Numbered from the stretch's first letter, positions 9,162 to 18,793 are shown. The stretch is 64,000 nucleotides of DNA from Bradyrhizobium sp. AUGA SZCCT0158 (GCF_018130065.1 NZ_JAFCME010000008.1:242069-306068), one strand, 5' to 3'. Translations and numbers: made by a program. Notes: generated by a model from the letters alone, not told the origin.

Positions 9162-10508
9162 TCACGCCGCGGCGGCGTGGCCGAGGGCGGTGACGATGTG
9201 ATCGACCACTTCCTCGACCAGGATGCGATCGTCGCCCTCGCCCATCACGCGGATCACGGGCTCGGTGCCGGACGAGCGGACCAGCAGGCGGCCGCAGCCG
9301 TTGAGGCGTTTTTCGCCGTCGACGATCGCGGATTTGACCTCGGCATCGTCAAGCGGCTTGCCGCTGCGATAGCGTACGTTCTTCAGGATCTGCGGCAGCG
9401 GATCGAACTTGTGGCAGACTTCCGACACCGGGCGGCGCAGCTTTTGCACCACGGCCAGCACCTGCAGCGCCGCGACGAAACCATCGCCGGTGGTCGCATA
9501 GTCGGACAGGATGATGTGGCCCGACGGCTCGCCGCCGAGATTGTAGCCCTGCTTGAGCATCTGCTCGAGCACATAGCGGTCGCCAACCGGCGTGCGCACC
9601 ATCTCCAGCCCAATGCCTTCGAGGAAACGCTCCAGCCCGAGATTGGACATCACGGTGGCGACGATGCCGGGTTTGGCGAGGCGGCCATCTTCCTTCCAGC
9701 TCTGCGCGATCACCGCGAGCAGCTGGTCGCCGTCGACCACATGGCCGCGCTCGTCGACCAGGATCACGCGATCGGCGTCGCCGTCGAGCGCGATGCCGAT
9801 ATCGGCGCGCATTTCCCGCACTTTCCGACTCAATGCCTCCGGCGAGGTCGAGCCGCATTCCTTGTTGATGTTGAAGCCGTCAGGCTCGACGCCCATGGCA
9901 ACGACGTCGGCGCCGAGTTCCCACAGCGCTTCCGGCACCACCTTATAGGCCGCGCCGTTGGCGCAATCGATCACGACGCGCAGGCCGTCGAGCGAAAGTT
10001 CGCGCGGCAGCGTGCGCTTGGCGAATTCGATGTAGCGGTCATGGACGCCGTCGATGCGGCGAGCGCGCCCGAGGCTGGCGCTCTGCGCCAGACGCCGGTC
10101 GATCGGCTCGTCGAGCAATTGCTCGATCTGCTTCTCGACTTCGTCGGACAATTTGAAACCCTGCGGGCCGAACAGCTTGATGCCGTTGTCCTCGAACAGA
10201 TTATGCGAGGCAGATATCATCACGCCGAGATCGGCGCGCATCGACTTGGTCAGCATCGCGACCGCCGGCGTCGGCATCGGGCCGAGCAGCAGCACGTCCA
10301 TGCCGACAGAAGTAAAGCCCGCGACCATGGCGTACTCGATCATGTAGCCGGACAGCCGCGTGTCCTTGCCGATGACGACGCGATGGCGGTGATCGCCGCG
10401 CTGAAACACCAAACCGGCCGCCTGCCCCACCTTGAGCGCGAGCTCCGGCGTGATCAGACCATTGGCACGGCCCCGAATTCCGTCGGTACCGAAATATTTG
10501 CGGCTCAT
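9162..10508 (-). CDS. glmM: Phosphoglucosamine mutase
   Basis: Interconverts glucosamine-6-phosphate and glucosamine-1-phosphate for UDP-GlcNAc, feeding peptidoglycan and LPS. The 448-residue product begins [13 protein letters not shown]. It has the phosphorylated active-site serine in ISASHN (Ser101), the Mg-binding loop DGDADR at 242-247, the sugar-specificity loop GEPSGH, and the C-terminal phosphate-binding RSSGTEP loop. GGGGGT lies five bases before the chosen ATG at 10508, favouring it over an ATG five codons upstream. The gene stands alone here rather than next to folP or ftsH. Confidence 0.96.
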   Translation of the reverse strand: MSRKYFGTDGIRGRANGLITPELALKVGQAAGLVFQRGDHRHRVVIGKDTRLSGYMIEYAMVAGFTSVGMDVLLLGPMPTPAVAMLTKSMRADLGVMISASHNLFEDNGIKLFGPQGFKLSDEVEKQIEQLLDEPIDRRLAQSASLGRARRIDGVHDRYIEFAKRTLPRELSLDGLRVVIDCANGAAYKVVPEALWELGADVVAMGVEPDGFNINKECGSTSPEALSRKVREMRADIGIALDGDADRVILVDERGHVVDGDQLLAVIAQSWKEDGRLAKPGIVATVMSNLGLERFLEGIGLEMVRTPVGDRYVLEQMLKQGYNLGGEPSGHIILSDYATTGDGFVAALQVLAVVQKLRRPVSEVCHKFDPLPQILKNVRYRSGKPLDDAEVKSAIVDGEKRLNGCGRLLVRSSGTEPVIRVMGEGDDRILVEEVVDHIVTALGHAAAA

Positions 10509-10718
10509 ATAACCCCCAGCCATTCCGCGCCTCTCTTAAAGCCATCCGGCAAGAAGCAGCGAACGCGCACCATAGCGTGCACCGGCCTTATAGTCTCCAA
10601 AGCGCTAAAATGGCTTCAAAAAATATGATGAATCATTACCGGCGCCGGGAGTCGCGATCGGCGCGCAACCCATTGAAAAACATGATATTTTTCAATCCAT
10701 ACGCTGCCTGGGTACCCC

Positions 10719-10907
<189 letters not shown>

Positions 10908-11001
10908 TCACCGCAGGGTTCCGCAGGCCTGATTTGGCTGACGTATCAACCATGCTAGATGACGACACAGAAAAGAAATTCAAGAAGGGGCCGGAACGTT
11001 C

Positions 11002-12138
11002 ATGAAGCACATTACCTGCATCGAAGATCTGCGCCAGCTGCACAAGCGCCGGGTGCCGAAGGCGTTTTTCGACTATGCGGATCGCGGCTCCTATTCCGAG
11101 GACACGCTGCGCGCCAACCGCGCCGATCTCGAAGCGATCAAGTTCCGCCAGCGTATCCTGGTCGATGTGTCGAGGCGCGATACGTCGACGACGATCCTGG
11201 GCGAGCCGGCCGCGCTGCCGCTAAGCCTCGCCCCGGTCGGATTGCTCGGCATGCAGCACGGCGACGGCGAAATCGCCGCCTGCCGCGCCGCACAGGCCGC
11301 CGGCATTCCGTTCACGCTGAGCACGATGTCGATCTGTTCGATCGAGGACGTCGCCGCCAATGTCGACAAGCCGTTCTGGTTCCAGCTTTACGTGATGAAG
11401 GACCGCGGCTTCATCAAATCCCTGATCGAGCGCGCGATCGCGGCGAAATGCAGCGCGCTGGTGCTGACCGTCGACCTGCAGGTGATGGGACAGCGCCACC
11501 AGGACATCAAGAACGGCATGACGATTCCGCCGGAATGGTCGTTGTCGAAACTGATCGACTTCGCGACCAAGCCGGCCTGGGTCGCCGGCGTGATGCGCGG
11601 CAAGCGCCGCACCTTCGGCAACATCGCCGGCCACGTCAAAGGCACCGACGATATCACCCAGCTCTCGCAATGGACCAACGCGCAGTTCGACACCACGCTG
11701 AGCTGGAAGGATGTCGATTGGATCCGTTCGATCTGGCCGGGCAAGCTGATCCTCAAGGGCATTCTCGACGTCGAGGACGCCGAGGAGGCCGTCAAGACCG
11801 GCGCGCATGCGATGGTGGTCTCCAACCATGGCGGCCGCCAACTCGACGGCGCGCCATCGTCGATCGAGGTGCTGCCGGAGATCGTCGATGAGGTCGGCGA
11901 CAAGATGGAGATCATGTTCGACGGCGGCATCAGGTCGGGCCAGGACGTGATGCGCGCGCTCGCGCTCGGGGCCAAATCCTGCATGATCGGCCGCGCCTTC
12001 GTCCACGGCCTCGGCGCCGGCGGACAACAGGGTGTCGCCAAGGCGCTCGATCTGATCCGCAACGAAATGCTGGTGACGATGGGCCTGTGCGGCGTCAACA
12101 CCATCGCCGAAATCGACGATCACGTGCTGGCGATTTAG
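11002..12138 (+). CDS. lldD: FMN-dependent alpha-hydroxy-acid dehydrogenase (L-lactate dehydrogenase type)
   Basis: The 378-residue protein is a full-length member of the LldD / glycolate oxidase family, a TIM barrel binding FMN. It oxidises L-lactate (or a related 2-hydroxy acid) to the 2-oxo acid and passes electrons to the quinone pool. Catalytic residues are visible: Tyr25 (FDYADRG), Tyr130 (FQLYV), Asp158 (TVDLQ), Arg165, Lys252 (LILKG) and the base His276 in SNHGGRQLDGA with Arg279. The ATG follows AAGGGGCCGG. It is divergently oriented from the small gene at 10719. Lactate as substrate is inferred. Confidence 0.9.
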   Translation: MKHITCIEDLRQLHKRRVPKAFFDYADRGSYSEDTLRANRADLEAIKFRQRILVDVSRRDTSTTILGEPAALPLSLAPVGLLGMQHGDGEIAACRAAQAAGIPFTLSTMSICSIEDVAANVDKPFWFQLYVMKDRGFIKSLIERAIAAKCSALVLTVDLQVMGQRHQDIKNGMTIPPEWSLSKLIDFATKPAWVAGVMRGKRRTFGNIAGHVKGTDDITQLSQWTNAQFDTTLSWKDVDWIRSIWPGKLILKGILDVEDAEEAVKTGAHAMVVSNHGGRQLDGAPSSIEVLPEIVDEVGDKMEIMFDGGIRSGQDVMRALALGAKSCMIGRAFVHGLGAGGQQGVAKALDLIRNEMLVTMGLCGVNTIAEIDDHVLAI

Positions 12139-12145
12139 CCCCGCT

Positions 12146-12278
12146 GTCGTCCCGGACAAGCGAAGCGCGATCCGGGACCCATAACCACAGGCGGACCTGT
12201 AAGGCACAGCTGGAGCTACTGCTCGGTGTAACAACAGACAACGGTGGTTATGGGTCCCGGCGTTCGCCGGGACGACTC
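12146..12278. repeat. Dispersed inverted repeat (GTCGTCCCGG...GGGACCCAT family)
   Basis: Left arm TCGTCCCGGACAAGCGAAGC ... GGGACCCATAACCAC and right arm GGTTATGGGTCCCGG...CCGGGACGACTC are reverse complements at their ends, about 130 bp overall. The same family appears at 27579, 31543, 43592 and 44275. It lies just after the lldD stop codon. Confidence 0.85.
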
Positions 12279-12282
12279 GTTG

Positions 12283-12340
12283 AGAGTTCGCCCACCCCTC
12301 ACATCGACTTCGCTCGTCTCGATCCCACAAGGGGAGAGGG
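12283..12340. repeat. Partial palindromic repeat (CACCCCTCAC...GGGGAGAGGG family)
   Basis: Contains CACCCCTCACATCGACTTCG and CCCACAAGGGGAGAGGGAAG, pieces shared with the copies at 9010 and 13961. It ends a few bases before the stop codon of the minus-strand gene at 12348. Confidence 0.7.
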
Positions 12341-12347
12341 AAGAAAG

Positions 12348-12974
12348 TCACATCGGCGGGGTCAGCCCGTCGCGGCCGACGCTGACGCGGTTGGTTTCGA
12401 ACGAGCCGTCCGGCAGCTTCTTCATGAACGCGATCACCTTGGCGCCAGCCTTGAGGTCGGACTTGTCGGCGGGGACATAGGTCACGACCGGCGTCTCCGG
12501 CGAGACCACAACCTTCTTCTCGCCGCCCTTGTACTTGATCAACAGCGTGTGACCGTCATTGCCGGCTACCGACTGATCCACCGTCGCATTGGTCATGGTG
12601 CTGTTGGGACGCAGATCATACGGCCGCGAGCCCTCGCCGGTGCCGCGCATCGCCTCGGGAAACACGTGCACCTCGACCGCATTCTGGCTGCCGTCCGGTC
12701 CCGGCACCGTGGTGGCACCGATGAAGGAGCCGACCTTGACGTCGGACAGCGAGATCTTGGTAATCCCGACCACCCTGATATCGCCGGTCATGTGCAGCTT
12801 GACATCTTCGCCGCTGCGCGACTTGACCGCAAGTATGTCGCCCTCGACACCTTCAATGGTGCCGCGAACCCGCGTCGGCGTGGGCGGCTGCTGGGCGATG
12901 GCATAGATGGTGGACGCGGCCACCATCGCGGCGGCGAACAGCGGGCGGATGAGCAGATAACGATGCTGGGGCAT
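12348..12974 (-). CDS. Secreted DUF5666-like protein of unknown function
   Basis: The 208-residue product starts MPQHRYLLIRPLFAAAMVA and has a signal peptide with a likely cut after AIAQ. The mature part contains a beta-rich module, VRGTIEGVEGDILAVKSRSG, with a second strand set (DVKLHMTGDIRVV...DVKVGSFIG), resembling the OB-like DUF5666 repeat, and a second half with similar strands (HTLLIKYKGGEKKVVVSP). GGAGATC precedes the chosen ATG. A longer frame to 13097 runs into aroE and is unlikely. It would sit in the periplasm. No enzyme motif is visible. Confidence 0.68.
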   Translation of the reverse strand: MPQHRYLLIRPLFAAAMVAASTIYAIAQQPPTPTRVRGTIEGVEGDILAVKSRSGEDVKLHMTGDIRVVGITKISLSDVKVGSFIGATTVPGPDGSQNAVEVHVFPEAMRGTGEGSRPYDLRPNSTMTNATVDQSVAGNDGHTLLIKYKGGEKKVVVSPETPVVTYVPADKSDLKAGAKVIAFMKKLPDGSFETNRVSVGRDGLTPPM

Positions 12975-13024
12975 GGGAGATCTCCGGTGGAGCTCCACAT
13001 AGCCATTGCCCCCAATATTCCAAC

Positions 13025-13867
13025 TCAAACTTTGTTGAGATCGGCCTCGACGATCGCACGAAGTTCTGATGTCACCTCGGGGCGCTTTCCGAACCACAAT
13101 TCGAATCCGCGCACCGCCTGGTGCAGCAGCATGCCGAGCCCGTCGGCGGTCTGCAGCCCGCGCCGGCGCGCGGCGACAAGCAATGGCGTATCCAGCGGCA
13201 CGTAAACGAGATCGGTAACCACGGCGTTCGACGGCAGCCGGGCGATATCGAGTTCGAGCGCCGGCTGGCCGTGCATGCCGAGCGACGTCGTGTTCACCAG
13301 CAGCCCGGCGCGCGGCAGCAACTCACTCAATGCATCCCACGCCACCGGCAACACGCTCGCGCCGAATTGATCCGCCAGCGCCTGCGAGCGCTCCCCGGTC
13401 CGATTCGCCAGATGCACGCGCTTGACGCCGCGTTCGATCAGCCCGAACAGCACGGCGCGCGCCGCACCACCGGCGCCCAGCACCAGCGCCTCCTCGGCAC
13501 GCTCCCATCCGGGCGCGCAGGCGTCGAGATTATTGATAAATCCCTCGACATCGGTGTTGGTCGAACACAACTCGCCGTTCTCGAACCACAAGGTGTTGGC
13601 GGCGCCGACCGCGCGGGCGCGGTCATCCGGCTTCGACAGCGCCAGCGCGCGCTCCTTGTGCGGAATGGTGACGTTGGCGCCGACAAAGCCGCGCAGCGAA
13701 AGCCGAAAGACAAAGTCCTGAAACTCGTCGGGCGGCACGGCCTCGATGACGTAGCCGCCTTCGATGCCCAGCGTCCGCAGCCAGTAATGATGGATCAACG
13801 GCGAGCGCGAATGCGCAGCCGGCCATCCGATCAGGCATGCGGCGGGAGGTCTGATTGCACGGGTCAT
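13025..13867 (-). CDS. aroE: Shikimate dehydrogenase (NADP+)
   Basis: Reduces 3-dehydroshikimate to shikimate with NADPH in the aromatic amino-acid pathway. The 280-residue product shows IGWPAAHSRSPLIHH for shikimate binding, the catalytic lysine Lys71 in NVTIPHKERAL, the paired Asp in STNTDVEGF, the NADP loop LGAGGAARAV and its basic NRTGERS follow-up, and LLHQAVRGFELWFG at the end. I chose the ATG at 13867. An ATG six codons upstream (13885) is equally possible, and neither has a strong ribosome site. In many relatives coaE and dnaQ follow aroE, but here a secreted protein gene follows. Confidence 0.94.
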   Translation of the reverse strand: MTRAIRPPAACLIGWPAAHSRSPLIHHYWLRTLGIEGGYVIEAVPPDEFQDFVFRLSLRGFVGANVTIPHKERALALSKPDDRARAVGAANTLWFENGELCSTNTDVEGFINNLDACAPGWERAEEALVLGAGGAARAVLFGLIERGVKRVHLANRTGERSQALADQFGASVLPVAWDALSELLPRAGLLVNTTSLGMHGQPALELDIARLPSNAVVTDLVYVPLDTPLLVAARRRGLQTADGLGMLLHQAVRGFELWFGKRPEVTSELRAIVEADLNKV

Positions 13868-13960
13868 CGCAGTCAATTCGGCCATGCCGGCGGCCGAGTC
13901 AATGCCGGGGCGGGGTGCCGGGATGTCGCTTGCGGCCAGTGCAGCAACTGGTGCGACTAA

Positions 13961-14105
13961 CCTCTCCCAGCTCTTATGCGGGGAGAGGTCGGATTGCGAG
14001 GCAATCCGGGTGAGGGGCATGGCACCATACCCGTCGCGAATTCTGAGCCAGCGGATAGAAGAGCCCCTCACCCCGACCCTCTCCCCGCAAGTGCGGGGCG
14101 AGGGA
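13961..14105. repeat. Palindromic intergenic repeat (CTCTCCCC family), composite copy
   Basis: Left hairpin CCTCTCCCAGCTCTTATGCG/GGGAGAGG is followed by TCGGATTGCGAGGCAATCCG. The right block GCCCCTCACCCCGACCCTCT contains a further hairpin CCCCGCAAGTGCGGGG. The right block matches the insert inside uvrB (41448-41490) almost base for base. It occupies the gap between the EF-G-like gene and aroE. Confidence 0.85.
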
Positions 14106-14121
14106 GCAGAGCATCAAACCA

Positions 14122-16170
14122 TCACGCCGCGACCCGGTTCGCGGCGATGATCTGGTCGGCGGCGCGGCCGGTCACTTCGGCCATGCGGTCGAACTGCCGC
14201 GTAAAGCCGCCTGCGCCGGCGGTGGCTGATCGCAGCTCCACGATCAGGTCGCCGATCTCGGCCTCCGGCATGGTGGCGCGGACGCAATCCCAGCCGGCCC
14301 AGCCCTCGCGGGTGTCGAAGCCGAGGATCTGGCCGCGCCGCGCCGACAGGATGGCGTTGATTTTCGCCGTCGCCTCGGTCGGGCAAACGATCTCCACCAT
14401 GTGGATCGGCTCCAGCAGCACCGGCTGGCACTGCGGCAGCGCCTCGCCCATGCCGATCCGCGCCGCGGTGCGGAAGGCAAGATCGGAGGAATCGACGCTG
14501 TGATAGGAGCCGTCGGTCAGGGTGACGTGGAGGTCGATCACGGGAAAGCCGAGCGGCCCGCGCGCGAGGCTGTCGACCACGCCTTCTTCCACCGCGCCGA
14601 TATAGTTGCGCGGCACCGCACCGCCGACGACCTTTTCGTGGAATTCAAAACCCGAGCCGCGCGGCATCGGCTTGATTTCCAGCACGACGTCGCCGAACTG
14701 GCCATGGCCGCCGGACTGCTTCTTGTGGCGCCCGCGTTGCGTGATCGATTTGCGGATGGTCTCCTGATAGCCGATCGCCGGCGCCTGCGATTTGACGTTG
14801 ACGCCGAAACGATCCTTGAGCCGCTCGAGCGCGACGCGCAGATGCATCTCGCCCTGCCCCCACAGGACGATGTCGTGGGTTTGGGTGTTGTGGATCATCG
14901 TCAGCGACGGATCCTCCTCGTTCAGCCGCAGCAGCGCCTGGCCGAGCTTGACGTCGTCCTTGCGATCGTTCGCTGCCAGCGACATCGCCAGCACCGGCGG
15001 CGTCGGTTCGACGCGGGCGAGCGAGGCCGGCGCGGTCTTGCCGCTCGAGAGCGTGTCGCCGGTCTTGATGGCGTCGAGCTTGCCCAGCGCCACGGTTTCG
15101 CCGGCTTCCGCCGCCGCCCGTTTGCTGTCGTGCCCGCCACTGACCGCGAGGATGCCGGAGACCCTGCCCGCCTCGCCAGACGAGGATTGCAGCGTCGCAC
15201 CGTCATCGAGGTGCCCGGCGAGCAGCCGCACCAGCGACAGCTTGCCGCCATGCGGCTGATGCACGGTCTTGAACACATAGCCCAGCGCATCCTTGGGCGA
15301 AGACGCGCCGAGGCGCTTGGCGGTCTCGGCCACGCCGGGCGCTTCATGCCGCAACGCCTTCATCAGCCGCAGCACGCCGTTTTCGCGAGTTGCGGCACCC
15401 AGCAATACCGGGCAGATCAGGCCTTCGCGCAGTTCGCGCGCGAGATCGTCGAACACCGCGTCGCGCGGCGGCTGGATGTCTTCCAGCAGTTGCTCCATCA
15501 GCACGTCGTCGTGATCGGCGAGCTTTTCCAGCATCGAGAAGCGCGCTTCCTTCTCGCGGTCGAGATTGCCGCCGTCCAGCGCGATCACTTCCGAGGGCTT
15601 GTGTTCGCGGTAGACAAAGGCGCGCTCCAGCGCGAGATCGACAAAACCCTCGATCAATTCGCCGTTCCAGATCGGAATCTGGCGCAGGACCAATGGCACG
15701 CGCGAGGCCGGCTGCAGCGTCGCCAGCGTTTCGCGGATGCGCTTGTTGGCCTTGTCGATCTTGTTCAGAAACAAAAAGCGCGGAATGCCCATTTCCTCGA
15801 GCTCGCGCAGGATGATCTGCAGTTGCGGCAGCTTCTTCTCATCGGCTTCGCAGACCACGATCGCGGCATCGACCGCCGGCAGCGCGGCGCGCATGTCTTG
15901 CGCGAACTCGATCGAGCCGGGACAATCGATAAAGGTATAGCTGTCGCCCATGAAACTGGTGGTGGCTGCACTTAAGGCCACGCCCATCTTGTGGTGCCGC
16001 GCCTCGGGGCTGGAATCGCCGACCGAAGTTCCGGCATCGACGCTGCCGGCGCGGTGGATGGCGCCTGTACGCGCCAATATGGCTTCAAGAAGTGTAGTTT
16101 TACCGCTCTGGAAAGGGCCCACCAGCGCAATGCACCGTGGACCTCGGGGACTTCTGACGTCTTGTCCCAT
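14122..16170 (-). CDS. Elongation factor G-like GTPase
   Basis: The 682-residue translation-factor GTPase resembles EF-G but belongs to a divergent paralog group. G1 reads GPFQSGKTT instead of EF-G's AHIDAGKTT, G3 is FIDCPGSIEF, and G4 is LNKID. EF-G-like domains II-V follow, including QGEMHLRVALERLKDRFGV and the domain IV/V motifs PVIDLHVTLTDGSYHSVDSS and PTEATAKINAILSARRGQ. AAGGAGGCGGCA lies directly before the ATG at 16170, so this start is well supported. Function in translation, ribosome recycling or antibiotic response is unknown. The canonical fusA is not in this window. Confidence 0.88.
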   Translation of the reverse strand: MGQDVRSPRGPRCIALVGPFQSGKTTLLEAILARTGAIHRAGSVDAGTSVGDSSPEARHHKMGVALSAATTSFMGDSYTFIDCPGSIEFAQDMRAALPAVDAAIVVCEADEKKLPQLQIILRELEEMGIPRFLFLNKIDKANKRIRETLATLQPASRVPLVLRQIPIWNGELIEGFVDLALERAFVYREHKPSEVIALDGGNLDREKEARFSMLEKLADHDDVLMEQLLEDIQPPRDAVFDDLARELREGLICPVLLGAATRENGVLRLMKALRHEAPGVAETAKRLGASSPKDALGYVFKTVHQPHGGKLSLVRLLAGHLDDGATLQSSSGEAGRVSGILAVSGGHDSKRAAAEAGETVALGKLDAIKTGDTLSSGKTAPASLARVEPTPPVLAMSLAANDRKDDVKLGQALLRLNEEDPSLTMIHNTQTHDIVLWGQGEMHLRVALERLKDRFGVNVKSQAPAIGYQETIRKSITQRGRHKKQSGGHGQFGDVVLEIKPMPRGSGFEFHEKVVGGAVPRNYIGAVEEGVVDSLARGPLGFPVIDLHVTLTDGSYHSVDSSDLAFRTAARIGMGEALPQCQPVLLEPIHMVEIVCPTEATAKINAILSARRGQILGFDTREGWAGWDCVRATMPEAEIGDLIVELRSATAGAGGFTRQFDRMAEVTGRAADQIIAANRVAA

Positions 16171-16451
16171 TGCCGCCTCCTTGTTTGGAGCTCGGCCCAT
16201 GATTGGGTCGGCGGATCAGATGCTCCGCCCGCGCGTGCGATTTGGCAAGTCAGAAAAAGTTGCTGCGGTGCATCGTGACCGGCGCGGCGGCGGCCGGCTC
16301 AACCGCCCCCGCGGCAGCGGGCGAGCGAGAAAAGTTAACGCTCCTGGCGCGAGTTCCAGGCTTTCCAACCCAACGATGCCGTGCCGGCTTGGGTAGCGTA
16401 AGCTCAACGGCGGTGGCGCGATCGAAATTCGCGGAACGGTGGCTCGTCACC
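16171..16451. other. Intergenic region between EF-G-like gene and AraC-type gene
   Basis: No supported gene. The part closest to 16171-16260 should carry the EF-G-like gene's promoter. I see no terminator or repeat family member. Confidence 0.35.
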
Positions 16452-16979
16452 TTATTTTGTTCGTCGCGACGCTTCGCGCAGTTCGGTCGGCGTCGTGCCG
16501 AAACGGCGGCGAAAGCGGCGATTGAAGTAAGGGACCTCGTTGAACCCGCAGGTCCATGCAATTTCGTTCACCTTCAATCGATCGTGGGCTGCATCCGTCA
16601 GCATCACCCTCGCCTCATGCAGCCGCATCTCAAGCACGCGCTCGGCGAAACCAGATCCGCTTTCGGCCAGCAAATCGTTCACGTAACGACGCGACAGGCC
16701 CAAACGCTGCGCGACGTTCTGCGACGAGAACGCCGGGTCGTGAAAGCCCGATTTGATGGCCGCAAGAACGTCGTGCAATCGTGCCGCGCGCCCGCCAACG
16801 GCCTTTATGCCCAACTGGTCAACGTCCATCGCCTGCGATGCCCTGAAAACTCGCTTCGCTTCAAGCAGATCCCGATCAAGACAAAATAGCTGCATCGGCA
16901 CGATCCAGACAGTGCCAGTTAAACCAATTGTGCCAGCCAGTTTCGCAACCCGTGGCGCGATTGCAACGCTCGCCAGCAA
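16452..16979 (-). CDS. Short AraC-family transcriptional regulator (sensor domain missing)
   Basis: The C-terminal ~100 residues form an AraC/XylS DNA-binding domain with two helix-turn-helix motifs: NVAQRLGLSRRYVNDLLAES and the second, VNEIAWTCGFNEVPYFNRRFRRRFG, ending TPTELREASRR. Typical members have a ~200-residue ligand domain in front. Here only ~75 weakly recognisable residues precede it and the frame upstream is not coding-like. It may be a remnant of a longer gene or a stand-alone regulator. The neighbour on the opposite strand is a broken porin gene. The start is uncertain; Met codons at 16895 and 16832 are alternatives. Confidence 0.7.
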   Translation of the reverse strand: MLASVAIAPRVAKLAGTIGLTGTVWIVPMQLFCLDRDLLEAKRVFRASQAMDVDQLGIKAVGGRAARLHDVLAAIKSGFHDPAFSSQNVAQRLGLSRRYVNDLLAESGSGFAERVLEMRLHEARVMLTDAAHDRLKVNEIAWTCGFNEVPYFNRRFRRRFGTTPTELREASRRTK

Positions 16980-17143
16980 TCGCGAGGCGATGCCACGCGG
17001 TGCAAATCGAGGGCCAGCCGGGACAAGCCAATTTGGCGTGCCTTGGTAAGGATGAAACAGGACTTGATGAAATACGACCTGATGAATCCGGACCGGACGA
17101 TTCAGGGATCAAGACTCATCCGCAGAATTGTTCGGGGGCGACC

Positions 17144-18148
17144 ATGTATCATCTATCGCGGACGACGTTTGCAGCCGCAGCCATTTCATTGGGCAGTCTC
17201 TCTGCTGCATTCGCGGCAGATCTCGGACCGCGCCCGGCCTATAAGGCAATGCCGGTCGCCACCGTTTATGACTGGACCGGTCTGTACGTCGGTGCCCACG
17301 CCGGTTGGGCCGGCGCCGACCGCTCGTTCGAGCGAACGTTTATCGGCAACGGGGTGGTCACAGTGGTTATCAATCCCGGCTTTTCGCAGCATCCAAGCGG
17401 CTTTGCCGGTGGCGGCCAAGGCGGGAATAAACTACAGGTTTGGCGGCCCCGCTGCAGGTGTTCGGCCATCGCTGCCTCACAAGGCTCCGGCAATAACCGC
17501 GTATGATTGGACAGGGCTGTACGTTGGCGGGCACACCGGCTGGGCAAGCGCCGAGCGGAACTTCCATGCCACTTCTTTCGCAGGGATCGAAAATATCGTC
17601 ATGCCGCCGTTCGCGCAAAAATCCAACGGCTTCGTGGGTGGCGGGCAGGTCGGCTTCAATCGACAGGCGGGCAATTGGGTCGTCGGGTTAGAGGCAGACG
17701 TTTCAGGCGCAAACCTTGGTGCAACAACCTCCGTCGAATCAAACCAGTCCGGCTCCTTCACCTACAATGTCGAGGTCGACTGGACCGCCACGCTCGTGGG
17801 GCGCGTGGGTTACGCCTGGGAGCGCTGGATGGCTTACGGCAAGGGCGGCGGGGCGCTGATGCGCGAGACTTACGGGCTGACAGCTCCGGTGCGCGGCATA
17901 CGTAACGACGCCCATGCGACCCGGGCCGGCTGGACCGTGGGCGCCGGCATCGAGAACGCCTTCCTCGGCAACTGGTCTTGGAAAGCGGAGTACAATTTCA
18001 TGAGGTTTGACAGCACCACGACGATCAGCACACGAGCACCCTGTCAAATTCCGCCGGGATCCCCGTCGAAACGAACCTGGATATTCATGCCGTCAAGCTC
18101 GGCGTCAATTACAGGCTCGGCAATTACGGCGTCGTCGCCAAATACTGA
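17144..18148 (+). pseudogene. Broken outer-membrane beta-barrel (porin-like) gene with internal duplication
   Basis: An ATG at 17144 after GGGGGCGACC opens a signal peptide (MYHLSRTTFAAAAISLGSLS...AFAAD) and the barrel entry YDWTGLYVGAHAGWAGADRS. Near 17420 the reading frame changes. The next frame carries a barrel-end motif, GINYRFGG, followed by a second entry, AYDWTGLYVGGHTGWASAERN, and most of a barrel (GNWVVGLEADVSG, ATLVGRVGYAWERWMAYGKGG). Near 18030 the frame shifts again to reach the true C-terminus VKLGVNYRLGNYGVVAKY and TGA at 18148. So it is a fusion of two related genes, or a duplicated one, with at least two frame breaks. Sequencing error could explain one shift but not the duplicated start module. 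Confidence 0.8.
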
Positions 18149-18154
18149 CTGAAG

Positions 18155-18185
18155 AAAAAGGGCCCGCAGCGCACGGGCCCTTTTT
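18155..18185 (+). terminator. Strong rho-independent terminator (bidirectional)
   Basis: AAAAAGGGCCCG and CGGGCCCTTTTT make a 12-bp stem around CAGCGCA. It sits 7 bp after the porin pseudogene stop and 17 bp beyond the end of the convergent DUF992 gene, and A/T runs on both sides allow it to work both ways. Confidence 0.92.
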
Positions 18186-18201
18186 ACGTCGGCTGACCGA
18201 A

Positions 18202-18684
18202 TTATCGTCCCGGCCGAAGTTCCAGGCTTTCCAATCCGGCAGCGATGCTGACGCCGACCTGGCCGTGCAGGCTGAGCGGCTGCAGCGCGATCGAGTTCGC
18301 CGAGCCGCCAACCAGCACGTTGCCGCCGACGCCGATGCCGAGCGTGGCGCTGCCCTGCGCGCCGACATAATTGCCGGAGAGGCCGCCCGGCCCAAGTTGC
18401 GCCGACGGCGCGAACACGCCCCACGCCAGCGCGGATTCCTGGGTGATGCCGAGATCGAGGCCGACTTTACGGATGGTGGCGACGTAACGGTCTTCCGGCA
18501 TGCCGTCGGCACGCAGCACGCAGCCGAGATTGGTCACGGATCCGACGATGAAGCCGATGCTGGCGCCGCCGCGGCATTCGAGAATGCCGACCTGCACCCG
18601 CGCCACCTGCTGCGCATTGGCGCCGGCGATCGAGCTGGCCCACACGGCGATGACGGCAGCGGCAAGGAGAAGGGAGCGACGCAT
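18202..18684 (-). CDS. DUF992 domain-containing secreted protein (first paralog)
   Basis: The 160-residue product has a signal peptide (MRRSLLLAAAVIAVWASSIA...ANAQ). The mature DUF992 domain has the conserved order VGILECRGGASIGFIVGSV, a second Cys in LGCVLRADG, DRYVATIRKVGLDLGIT, and a glycine-rich stretch (GIGVGGNVLVGGSANSIALQPLSL). The two cysteines probably form a disulphide. The chosen start MRRS is preceded by GGAGATTTCTTC. Function of DUF992 is unknown. It is probably periplasmic. A paralog follows upstream (18838-19368). Each copy has its own terminator, so they look like separate transcripts. Confidence 0.88.
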   Translation of the reverse strand: MRRSLLLAAAVIAVWASSIAGANAQQVARVQVGILECRGGASIGFIVGSVTNLGCVLRADGMPEDRYVATIRKVGLDLGITQESALAWGVFAPSAQLGPGGLSGNYVGAQGSATLGIGVGGNVLVGGSANSIALQPLSLHGQVGVSIAAGLESLELRPGR

Positions 18685-18793
18685 GAAGAAATCTCCAGCT
18701 GAAACGATGTAATGCGGGCAGAGGATCGAGAAAAGCACGGACCAAGGGCGCGCGAGCCATTCTATGGCATAACAGCAATTGACGTGCCCTAAA

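Noticed and set aside
9177..10628. Plus-strand frame over glmM (483 codons)
   Set aside because: Antisense to glmM; no recognisable domain.
14401..15975. Long plus-strand frame over the EF-G-like gene (524 codons)
   Set aside because: Antisense shadow of a gene with clear GTPase motifs and a strong ribosome site.
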